A stretch of DNA of 64,000 nt. Source: Clostridium thermopalmarium DSM 5974. GTDB lineage: Bacteria > Bacillota > Clostridia > Clostridiales > Clostridiaceae. The position numbers and the translations under genes were made by a program. Shown here piece by piece: positions 50,519 through 58,125 of this stretch; positions within the stretch are counted from its first letter, which is position 1; each line of letters starts with the position of its first letter. Under the pieces are notes generated by a model. It did no database searches and was not told the DNA's origin. It saw only the letters and a list, made by a program, of their open reading frames with translations. The DNA lies in the NCBI RefSeq assembly GCF_002995795.1, contig NZ_PVXN01000058.1:1-64000 (forward strand), given 5' to 3'.

Positions 50519-52170
50519 ATATTCGTGACATTTGTCAATACGAAGCAGCAGTTTACAAAGAGCAACCAATAGATGAGTTTAGAAACAATCCTCTTATTGA
50601 GGCACTTCCTAATTTATGCAGTATTAATGATATGCTTAAAAAAATGGTATTAGTGCCGCATTATACAAGTAGCGAGAGGAAATTAGAAAACTATATAAGG
50701 ATACACAAACTTGAAAATTTAAGAAGAATTATTATACCGTTGTCGAAACACAAGGAAATTGCTTTAAATATATCGAGCGTATTAAGACATGGGTATGTCT
50801 CAAGAAACCCTTTAAGCCCAGAAAATGTGAGAAAACTAAATATGTTATCTGAAATTTTTAAAGACGATTCAATAAAAAATAATCTTCAGAATTATAAAAC
50901 CTATAACTTTCAAATAAGCCAATCCGCTATGGGTTTTGCTATTATTGGATTAAGCGGAGTGGGTAAGAGCAAAGCGGTTGAGAGGGCATTGGCAAGCTAT
51001 CCACAAGTTATATACCACGAAAGATATAAAGAAAGAAGTTTTACCCATACTCAAATTGTCTGGCTGAAATTAGAATGTCCTGCAAAGGGTTCCCCAAACG
51101 GATTATGTATAAATTTCTTTGGGGCTATAGATAGTATACTAGGTACTGATTATGCAGAAAGAATTATAAGAAAAAGGGCATCAGTTGAAACAATGATGCA
51201 TTACATGAGACAACTTGCTTTAAATTATTCCATCGGCTTGATAATCATCGATGAAATCCAGCACCTTTTAGATTCACGGACTGGAGCAAATTTGATTTTA
51301 AATTTTTTAGTAACTTTGGACAACATTGTTGGAGTTCCGATTATTCTAATTGGCAATTATACTGCTCTTGATGTTCTTCGAGGAACTTTTAGGCAGGCAA
51401 GGCGTGCATCTGGTTCTGGCGAAGTATTTTGGAATAGAATGGATAATAATGTTGAGTGGAAGACCTTCTTACCATATATCTGGAAGTATCAATGGACAAA
51501 GAATGAATGTGAGCTTACACAAGAAATTATGGATACTATGTATGAAGAAACTATGGGGATTGCAGCATTAACTATTGAATTATACAAAGCAGTCCAGAGA
51601 AGGGCAATACTATCTGAAAAAGAAATTATAACTCCAGAGTTAATAAAAATTGTATCAAATGAAGAAAAAATTATGACAAAGCCAATGAGGGTTGCATTGA
51701 AAAATAATGCGTATGGTGAATATGAATTCTATCGGGATTTGCGTGAAAAGGACGGGAATGTGTATGCTTACAGTGACAAGCATAAAGATATTATACTACA
51801 GGCTAAAAAGAAAAAGGCTGTGCAACCACAAGATAATGAGGAAGTCGAGCTTGCTTTTAATAAGATTTATTTATGGTTACTTGAAAGGGATATAGATAGC
51901 GATATGGCAAAAGAGAGGGCTGACGAAATAGTAAAAAACTATGATACCAGCACCCCTATTGAAGAACTCCAGAAGATAGCTTTAAAGAGTCTTATTAAGG
52001 AGAAGATCGAGAATATTGAAAAGCGAAAGAAGTCCAGCCCAATTGAAGATGGAGATTTAAGAAAAATGTACAAAGAAAAAAAACAGAATGACTCTGATAT
52101 TTATTCAGTATTAGAAAAAAATAATCTGATAAAGAATCCTGATGAATTATACAAAGGAGAAAAACAATGA
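50515..52170 (+). CDS. tnsC: TnsC AAA+ ATPase of a Tn7-like transposon
   Basis: 551 aa. TnsC links the target selector TnsD/TniQ to the TnsAB transposase and sets target immunity. Walker A is GLSGVGKS (145-152), Walker B is IIIDE (243-247), and a sensor-type ILIGNY lies about 50 residues further. The start overlaps tnsB and the end overlaps the first tnsD gene, each by 4 bp (ATGA), so the operon is tightly coupled. Confidence 0.95.
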   Translation: MNIRDICQYEAAVYKEQPIDEFRNNPLIEALPNLCSINDMLKKMVLVPHYTSSERKLENYIRIHKLENLRRIIIPLSKHKEIALNISSVLRHGYVSRNPLSPENVRKLNMLSEIFKDDSIKNNLQNYKTYNFQISQSAMGFAIIGLSGVGKSKAVERALASYPQVIYHERYKERSFTHTQIVWLKLECPAKGSPNGLCINFFGAIDSILGTDYAERIIRKRASVETMMHYMRQLALNYSIGLIIIDEIQHLLDSRTGANLILNFLVTLDNIVGVPIILIGNYTALDVLRGTFRQARRASGSGEVFWNRMDNNVEWKTFLPYIWKYQWTKNECELTQEIMDTMYEETMGIAALTIELYKAVQRRAILSEKEIITPELIKIVSNEEKIMTKPMRVALKNNAYGEYEFYRDLREKDGNVYAYSDKHKDIILQAKKKKAVQPQDNEEVELAFNKIYLWLLERDIDSDMAKERADEIVKNYDTSTPIEELQKIALKSLIKEKIENIEKRKKSSPIEDGDLRKMYKEKKQNDSDIYSVLEKNNLIKNPDELYKGEKQ

Positions 52171-53918
52171 TACCATTTTTTTTTGATCCATATCCTGATG
52201 AAGCAATTTATAATATTTTTTTGAGATACTTTAAAAGAAACCTCAATTTAGATATTGAAAGTGCATTAAGAGATTTATTTGGAAAAAAGAGTATTAATCT
52301 GGGACTTTTTTTGCCGAGTAATTTAGATTATTTTTGTAATGAAGTAAGGAAGGTATCCTCATATACATTTGAATACTTTTTAGATAAACATACTGTGTAT
52401 CCCTTATTTCACCCATTCTTGACTGATAAGATAAAAAAAGAGGTAATAAATTTTATAAAGTATGGGGGGATTAGCAATATAAATTATAAGTTGGGAATCA
52501 ATAATCAAACAGAGTTTCAGATTAAAAGTATAAAATATTGTCAAAAATGTATTACTGAAGATGAAAGTAAGTATGGTGAACCTTACTTACATAGGGTTCA
52601 TCAGATACCATTTAATAATATATGCCTTCTACACAATCAAGTGCTTTCGGAATTAGATCTACCAAAGGGTATAAAAAATAGAAAATTTATTGGAATTGAG
52701 GACATCCTGAAAAATGATAACCTGCAAAAAGTAAAAATTCCTGTAGATGCAAATTTATTTGAAAAGTATAAGACATTATCCCAAGATATTATGGAAATTA
52801 TTGATGGTAGATTAAATGGCTATAACTTGGATTTAATATACAGGAAATATGAGCATAGGCTGTATAAAAGGAATTATATAAGTGTTATGAATAAGATAAG
52901 GTTAAATGCTTTAATAAAGGATTTTGAGGATTTCCATACAAAAGAGTTTTTGCATTCAGTTAATGCGGATGTAGACGTAGATTCATCAGTTAACTGGCTT
53001 GCTACTGTTTCGAGAAGAAAGAGTAAAATTATTCATCCTTTAAAGCACTTACTTTTTATTAGATTTTTATTTGGAAGTATTGATGGCTTTATTAGTGCAG
53101 AAGAGAATGAATATAAGTTTTTTGGAGAAGGGCCGTGGCCATGCCTGAACCCAGTTGCTGACCACTATATGAAAGATGTTGTGGATGATTGTAAAATAAC
53201 GAAAAATGATCAAACTGGAAATCCCCAAGGTACTTTTACCTGTTCTTGTGGGTATATATACTCCCGCAGTGGGCCAGATGAATCTGAAGACAGCAGATAT
53301 ATTAAAAACGTAGTAAAAGCCTTTGGAAAGGTATGGGAGGACAAACTTAAGTATTATATAGAAAATACAGATTATGGAGTTTATAAACTATCAAAAATTA
53401 TGGGCTGTTCCACAAAAAGTATAAAAGTATATGCGGAAAAGTTAGGAATTTATGATAAGTTGGGATTGGGTGAGAAGGCCTACCGTTATCGGATGAATAG
53501 TCAAAATACAAACGAACAGGACTTGTTGCATCTCTATAAAAATGAGTTACTGGAATATATAAATAGTAATCCAGGGCATTCAAGGAGTGAAATAAGGTTA
53601 AATCGAAGAAAGCAATGGAGATATGTAGCAAAAAATGATAAGGAATGGCTGGAAGCTAATTTGCCTGAACCCATACCACACAAACTTAATTTTGCTGACT
53701 GGAGTAAAAAGGACATTGAGCTGGCAGAAAAAGTTTCGGAAGCAATTTCTGAAATTAAGAAGTCTGATAAGAACAAAAGGGTAACTATTAACCTTATACA
53801 AAACCGTATTAATTATTACTCTTTAGGGAAGAACCTCAATAGACTTCCAATAACAAAGCAGATTGTAGAGAGTTATCTTGGTAGCATCAAAAGCTGCAAA
53901 GATAATAGTTTAAAATAG
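52167..53918 (+). CDS. TnsD/TniQ target selector 1
   Basis: 583 aa, TniQ family. The N-terminal FFDPYPDEAIYNIFLRYF block and a zinc site (Cys125, Cys128, His142, His145, Cys153, His156) are typical of TnsD. A second metal motif, CSCG (359-361), follows GPWPCLNPVADHYM. The C-terminal half has helix-turn-helix-like segments for DNA recognition. It overlaps tnsC by 4 bp. It and the next gene share motifs but differ clearly, so each probably reads a different site. Confidence 0.92.
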   Translation: MIPFFFDPYPDEAIYNIFLRYFKRNLNLDIESALRDLFGKKSINLGLFLPSNLDYFCNEVRKVSSYTFEYFLDKHTVYPLFHPFLTDKIKKEVINFIKYGGISNINYKLGINNQTEFQIKSIKYCQKCITEDESKYGEPYLHRVHQIPFNNICLLHNQVLSELDLPKGIKNRKFIGIEDILKNDNLQKVKIPVDANLFEKYKTLSQDIMEIIDGRLNGYNLDLIYRKYEHRLYKRNYISVMNKIRLNALIKDFEDFHTKEFLHSVNADVDVDSSVNWLATVSRRKSKIIHPLKHLLFIRFLFGSIDGFISAEENEYKFFGEGPWPCLNPVADHYMKDVVDDCKITKNDQTGNPQGTFTCSCGYIYSRSGPDESEDSRYIKNVVKAFGKVWEDKLKYYIENTDYGVYKLSKIMGCSTKSIKVYAEKLGIYDKLGLGEKAYRYRMNSQNTNEQDLLHLYKNELLEYINSNPGHSRSEIRLNRRKQWRYVAKNDKEWLEANLPEPIPHKLNFADWSKKDIELAEKVSEAISEIKKSDKNKRVTINLIQNRINYYSLGKNLNRLPITKQIVESYLGSIKSCKDNSLK

Positions 53919-53946
53919 AAAACTGTTAATGTAAGGTGAATATGTA

Positions 53947-55866
53947 ATGTTAAGCTCTTTTACTGACCCCTACGATGATGAGATATTATATAGTGCTATT
54001 GCAAGATACCATCAACGCTGGTCTTACCAAAATTATAAAGAAATAATAAAAAAAATGTTTGGTTCAGATACGATTATTCCTACAATTGGGTTTCCATGCC
54101 ATTTAGACTATTTCTCAAAGCAATTTACTGATAAACGGTACACGGACAACAACTATTTTTTATTTAAACATACATTGCTGCCAATATATGTTCCGTTTTT
54201 AACCGAGGACAAAAGGAATAAAATTATTAATGATATGAAGTATTCGGATGGTAAAGGTATATATACAACTTTGGGTTTGGCAGCAGGTGGTATCTGTAAA
54301 AAGGAAGGACTCTTTTACTGTCCCTTGTGTGTAACTGCTGATTTAAAAACTTATGGGGAGGCATATTTCCATAGGATACATCAGATACAAGGGGTAGAAG
54401 TTTGTCCAGAGCATGGGTGCTTATTAAAGAAGTATCCGAATGACCGTGGGCTTGTAAGCAGACTTCAGTTCATTAGATTGGATTACAGGAATATTGACTG
54501 CAATGTAGTGTTTGAAAGCAACGAAAAGCTATCAGATCAGCTTTTAAAGGTGGCTAATTCAGCAAAGTATATTCTGAATAGCAACCTGTTAAACTTTAAT
54601 ATTAGCAAGGTTTTTGATAAGTATATCATGCTTCTTAAACAAAGACAGTTATTAACTGTTAAGGGATTCGTGAAGCAAAAGCTACTATATGAGGAGTTTA
54701 AACGCTATTATGGTGATGACTTACTTGACAGGCTTCAAAGCAATTTTGAAGAATCAAATGAAAGTAGTTGGTTGAAAAGTATAACCAGAAAGCAGCGAAA
54801 AATAATTCACCCTATAAGACACATACTATTTATTCAGTTCTTATGTGACAGTGTAGAAGATTTCTTTAATAAATCTTTTGACAATAATCCATTTAACAAG
54901 GGGCCTTGGCCATGTCTAAATCCTGCTGCAGGACATTACATGGAAAGGGTTGTAAACGACTGCATTATCACAGCCGATTACGATACAAGGAAGCCAGTAG
55001 GGACTTTTATTTGTTCTTGTGGATTTATTTATTCACGAAAAGGTCCTGATAAGACTAAAGAGGATGAATTTAAAATAGGGCGTGTCAAGAATTACGGAGA
55101 GGTATGGGAAAATAAGTTAAAGTCACTAATTGCAGAACAAAAATATAGTTTAACAGGGTTAGCAAAACTAATGCAGTGTGATTCAAAAACAATTGTTAAG
55201 TATGCTGAACGAAATGGAGTTTTGCACTTAATTAATACTTCAATGAAATCAGAGACTTATTATAAAGATACAGATAACTTAAAAAGTATTATTGATTACC
55301 AAAACACTTACGCAGATGATTTCTTAAGTCTTATGAAAAATCATCCTGAATATACAAAAACACAGATAAGAAATATATTAAAAAAGCAATATGCATGGTT
55401 TTACAGGAATAATAGACAATGGTTGAACAATAACTTGCCTAAAAGTATATCCAGGGGAAGTATTGACTGTAGCAAAGCAAGGGTTGACTGGGAGAATAGG
55501 GATATGTTAATACGGCAGCAAATAGAAGAAGTATATAATTTACTTAAAACTTATAAAAAACCCGTGAGAATAACCAAAAGTATATTAGGCAGGATGCTTG
55601 GACAAAGTGCTTTGTTAGAGAAATATTCTGCCAAACTTCCTAATACAGAAGAATATATAAACCAGATTGTTGAAACTGTAGAAGACTTTCAAATACGAAG
55701 AGTAAATTTTATTTGCGAAAGATTATATGCGGAAAAGGGATACTTAAACAAGTGGGAGATAATCAGGTTGGCAGGGTTAAAGGAAGGATATTCTGCAAAA
55801 GTAGAAAACAAGATAAATGAGAATATTGAAAAGTATAACAAAAAGACAAGAACAATTTTTGAGTAA
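53947..55866 (+). CDS. TnsD/TniQ target selector 2
   Basis: 639 aa, TniQ family. It begins SFTDPYDDEILYSAIARYHQRW and carries a zinc site (Cys125, Cys128, His142, His145, then CPEH). GPWPCLNPAAGHYM and CSCG (356-358) mirror the previous protein. It is about 55 residues longer at the C-terminus, with additional putative DNA-binding helices. It lies 28 bp after selector 1. One of the two must read the glmS end to explain this insertion; the sequence does not say which. Confidence 0.92.
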   Translation: MLSSFTDPYDDEILYSAIARYHQRWSYQNYKEIIKKMFGSDTIIPTIGFPCHLDYFSKQFTDKRYTDNNYFLFKHTLLPIYVPFLTEDKRNKIINDMKYSDGKGIYTTLGLAAGGICKKEGLFYCPLCVTADLKTYGEAYFHRIHQIQGVEVCPEHGCLLKKYPNDRGLVSRLQFIRLDYRNIDCNVVFESNEKLSDQLLKVANSAKYILNSNLLNFNISKVFDKYIMLLKQRQLLTVKGFVKQKLLYEEFKRYYGDDLLDRLQSNFEESNESSWLKSITRKQRKIIHPIRHILFIQFLCDSVEDFFNKSFDNNPFNKGPWPCLNPAAGHYMERVVNDCIITADYDTRKPVGTFICSCGFIYSRKGPDKTKEDEFKIGRVKNYGEVWENKLKSLIAEQKYSLTGLAKLMQCDSKTIVKYAERNGVLHLINTSMKSETYYKDTDNLKSIIDYQNTYADDFLSLMKNHPEYTKTQIRNILKKQYAWFYRNNRQWLNNNLPKSISRGSIDCSKARVDWENRDMLIRQQIEEVYNLLKTYKKPVRITKSILGRMLGQSALLEKYSAKLPNTEEYINQIVETVEDFQIRRVNFICERLYAEKGYLNKWEIIRLAGLKEGYSAKVENKINENIEKYNKKTRTIFE

Positions 55867-55896
55867 TAAGGATTAAAAGTTCTGGAGGATACGGGT

Positions 55897-56760
55897 GTGA
55901 AAAGTAGAGTAATAATTTATGTTGATGGCTCATATGCAAATGGAACAGGCGGTTGGAGTTTTATTTACTATTGTGTGAAAAAACTTCGGAAATTCACAGT
56001 TGCATATGGGGGATGTCCTGCTGAAAACAATACACAAATGGAGGTTATCGCTTGTATAAAGGCACTTTTAAATATAGAGTTCAAAAGTAACGTGGAACAT
56101 ATAGAAATACGCACTGACCATATTGGTATTGTAAAGTTTTTTGAAGAAAAGTGGTATGAAAAGTTAGATAATGAGCTTTGTGGGGAACTACAGACAAGGT
56201 TGTTGAAAAGTGCGTTAGGCCAGTGGTATAGGCTTGCATGTGTTGTAAGAAATATTGACTGTAAGATTTCATTTAAATTAGTTGATAAAAAGCGTAAGTT
56301 TTATAAAATGGTAGATAAATATGCAAGGGAAGGGTTATATAACTCTAAAACGCAAGCCAATTGTTTTATGAAAAAATCAATTGAAAATGAGTTTATTGAA
56401 GTCAAAGACAAGGATGATAAAGAATATGTTCAAGCACCAGTTGCCTGGCAAAATACTGTAAATAGTAAGAGATGGTACGAGGGACAGGAAGTAATTCAAA
56501 TACCTGTGAAAGATATAATTTTAACCGAAAATGATCACCTTAATGCAAAAAGAATTGATTTAGATGGTATATTAGCCACATATAATGGATGCAAACAAAT
56601 TAATATACCTGTGGCAGTACGAGCTATAGAGAATAATAGATTTGCTCTCATCACAGGTTTTACAAGATATTGTATTGCTAAAATACTTGATATTGAAACC
56701 ATACCAGTGGTCATTACGAATTTAAGTTATAATGAATTTAAATTAAAATATGGTGTTTAA
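55897..56760 (+). CDS. RNase HI-like/ParB-like fusion protein
   Basis: 287 aa from a GTG after CTGGAGG. Residues 4-148 form an RNase HI fold with a complete acidic set: Asp10 (YVDGSY), Glu49 (QMEVIA), Asp74 (RTDHIG) and Asp140 (MVDKYA). Residues 198-276 match the ParB/Srx N-terminal domain, ending with GFTRYCIAK and the ETIPVVI block. RNase HI cuts RNA in RNA-DNA hybrids, while ParB-like domains bind CTP or act as nucleases or DNA-contact modules. It is the last gene of the tns operon. Its role is unknown; target choice, R-loop handling or element maintenance are possible. Confidence 0.8.
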   Translation: MKSRVIIYVDGSYANGTGGWSFIYYCVKKLRKFTVAYGGCPAENNTQMEVIACIKALLNIEFKSNVEHIEIRTDHIGIVKFFEEKWYEKLDNELCGELQTRLLKSALGQWYRLACVVRNIDCKISFKLVDKKRKFYKMVDKYAREGLYNSKTQANCFMKKSIENEFIEVKDKDDKEYVQAPVAWQNTVNSKRWYEGQEVIQIPVKDIILTENDHLNAKRIDLDGILATYNGCKQINIPVAVRAIENNRFALITGFTRYCIAKILDIETIPVVITNLSYNEFKLKYGV

Positions 56761-56795
56761 TGGGTCTTGATAATAAATGTTTTTGGCAACTACAA

Positions 56796-56986
56796 TTTCA
56801 AGCAGTTAGCTTCCGCAAAATTTCCAGTTTATCATTGACAATGAGCCTCTGTGAGTATGATTTGATGTCAGGGGGATGCCCCAGAAATCCTGTGATATCG
56901 CTCCTGAAAGACTATCATACTCACTACTCATTGTAAATAATTCGCTACGCTAAACTGGAAATTTTTAAGTTCCGCAATGCTTGAAA
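56796..56986. other. Nested inverted repeats, possible structured RNA
   Basis: Four pairs of arms nest symmetrically: TTTCAAGCA (56796) with TGCTTGAAA (56978); AAATTTCCAGTTTA (56818) with its complement (56951); ACAATGAG (56838) with CTCATTGT (56927); GTGAGTATGAT (56851) with ATCATACTCAC (56914). A GC-rich apex (GGGG-ATG-CCCC) sits inside. The motif TTCCG recurs at about 56811, 56970 and 56995. The region has no ORF. It could be a non-coding RNA of about 190 nt or a palindromic mobile repeat. Confidence 0.7.
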
Positions 56987-57149
56987 GCATAACTTCCGAA
57001 AACAATACTAAAAGAAATGCTATCTAAATACCATGAAATGGACAAAACGGAATTACATAAATATGGGACAATATTATTAATGAAGAATTATAATTTAATC
57101 AGAGGATATAAATATTAATGTGAGTGTTTAGCCAAAAGAGGTGATTAGT

Positions 57150-57386
57150 ATGTTACAACAAAAAAATGTAACACAATATGATAACAAAAGGAATTTATTA
57201 AACGAATGCTTATGTGATTTTAAAATAAATACTGGATATGATTTTTGTGAAATACTACGAGACAAAAATAAGTTCCGTTCATTTGTAGAAGAAGATAATA
57301 AAAAGGATTTACGAGAATATACAGAAAAATGTTACGATATTTTAGATAATATTGAGAAAATATATACAGATTTAATTATTAGATAA
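57150..57386 (+). CDS. Small hypothetical protein
   Basis: 78 aa, not recognised, started at the ATG at 57150, 7 bp after AGAGGTG (a GTG at 57141 lies within that site). It is charged, probably helical, and has three cysteines without a metal-binding pattern. It lies alone between the palindrome and a terminator. It may be transposon cargo or a regulator. Confidence 0.55.
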   Translation: MLQQKNVTQYDNKRNLLNECLCDFKINTGYDFCEILRDKNKFRSFVEEDNKKDLREYTEKCYDILDNIEKIYTDLIIR

Positions 57387-57430
57387 CCAAGTCAAATAAT
57401 GCCTTGGTTTCTTGCTTATTGATGTCCCCT

Positions 57431-57490
57431 ATAAATAACTTGTTCAAATCAAAATAAACTCGTTCAAATATAAAAAATTGGTTCAAAAAA
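57431..57490 (+). repeat. Three 20-bp tandem repeats
   Basis: Units at 57431, 57451 and 57471 have an exact 20-bp period with the core AAATAAMYTYGTTCAAAT (the third is degenerate). The A-rich start and GTT core resemble the TnsB sites at the glmS end. They may be binding sites of a related transposase or iteron-like sites of a regulator. Confidence 0.65.
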
Positions 57491-57492
57491 TA

Positions 57493-57537
57493 GAGAGAAA
57501 ATCAGGAGCTGAAACCTGGCTTTCTCTCTTGTTTTTT
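57493..57537 (+). terminator. Terminator after the small gene
   Basis: GAGAGAAAATCAGG and CCTGGCTTTCTCTC with an 8-nt loop are followed by TTGTTTTTT. It separates the tns-side transcripts from the defence operon. Confidence 0.88.
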
Positions 57538-57590
57538 AGGAAAAAGTAATTAGAATTTAGTGAGAAGGGAATTCCTAACTACTTTTTTGC

Positions 57591-57606
57591 ACGACTTTAT
57601 TTTCAT
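57591..57606 (-). repeat. Inverted exact copy of a TnsB-type site
   Basis: ACGACTTTATTTTCAT is the exact reverse complement of 47228-47243, which spans the third terminal repeat at the glmS end. A single inverted copy is what the opposite transposon end should show. No ACA terminus or TGAAT duplication was found next to it, so its status as the true end is open. Confidence 0.65.
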
Positions 57607-57644
57607 TTTTTGCATTAAAAAAGGATTAAAAAGGAAGAGAAAAA

Positions 57645-57741
57645 GAGGGAATTTTGAAAGACTTTTTTTGCAGGAATAAATTAGGAGGTAGGAAAATCAA
57701 GGGTTGAGAGGGGGAGTTTTGAAAGAGTTTTTTTGTAGGAA
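57645..57741 (+). repeat. Two imperfect 32-bp direct repeats
   Basis: Copies at 57645-57676 and 57710-57741 agree at 28 of 32 positions, with the core TTTTGAAAGASTTTTTTTG. Read on the reverse strand, their TCTTTCAAAA core resembles the TTGTTCAAAT core of the 57431-57490 repeats, so the two sets may face each other. They end 30 bp before the defence operon promoter. Confidence 0.65.
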
Positions 57742-57770
57742 ACAACTATTAAAATAATAACCATTTCCAA

Positions 57771-57799
57771 TTGATTACAATAACTTATAAGAGTATAAT
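57771..57799 (+). promoter_or_regulatory. Promoter of the DUF499 operon
   Basis: TTGATT (57771-57776) and TATAAT (57794-57799) are 17 bp apart. It lies about 50 bp before the first gene of the operon and just after the 32-bp repeats, which could be its operator. Confidence 0.75.
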
Positions 57800-57856
57800 A
57801 TAGATTGTATATAAAAAATATAAGAATTTTATAAAAGTATGAGAGAAGGTGTTTCA

Positions 57857-58096
57857 TTGGACAACATAAAAACCTTTTTTAAGAATCAAAAGGAAGCAGC
57901 AGAAGCTATAAATTATATAATTGATAGTTACTGGGAAGACAGGATTGATGAAAAAAACATGATCGAATTATTAAAGGGCATTATGAGAAACAACGATTCA
58001 TTAATATTTAAAGATAATGAATTTGTTACACTTTTAAAGCAAAAGTGCGGAAAGAGAAGACTTGAAATTGCTCTAAAGATTAAGGAGCAAATGTGA
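57857..58096 (+). CDS. Small protein at the head of the defence operon
   Basis: 79 aa from the TTG at 57857, 7 bp after GAAGGTG; an ATG at 57839 has no ribosome binding site. It is mostly helical and charged, with no recognised motif. It lies 29 bp before the DUF499 gene and shares its promoter. By position it could be a regulator or accessory subunit of the system; this is inference. Confidence 0.65.
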   Translation: MDNIKTFFKNQKEAAEAINYIIDSYWEDRIDEKNMIELLKGIMRNNDSLIFKDNEFVTLLKQKCGKRRLEIALKIKEQM

Positions 58097-58125
58097 ATAA
58101 AAAGTGTAGGGAAGGGGATTAAAAA

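Noticed and set aside
56796-56986. A retron msr-msd
   Set aside because: The nested arms and the nearby RNase H domain suggest it at first, but no reverse transcriptase gene is present, and the neighbouring protein has an RNase HI fold without RT motifs.
56761-57840. A CRISPR array for the Tn7-like element
   Set aside because: No regularly spaced 25-40 bp repeats with unique spacers occur. The repeats present have a 20-bp period without spacers, and there are no cas genes in the window.
57837-57856. An ATG start at 57839 for the small defence-operon gene
   Set aside because: No ribosome binding site precedes it, whereas the TTG at 57857 has GAAGGTG at 7 bp spacing.
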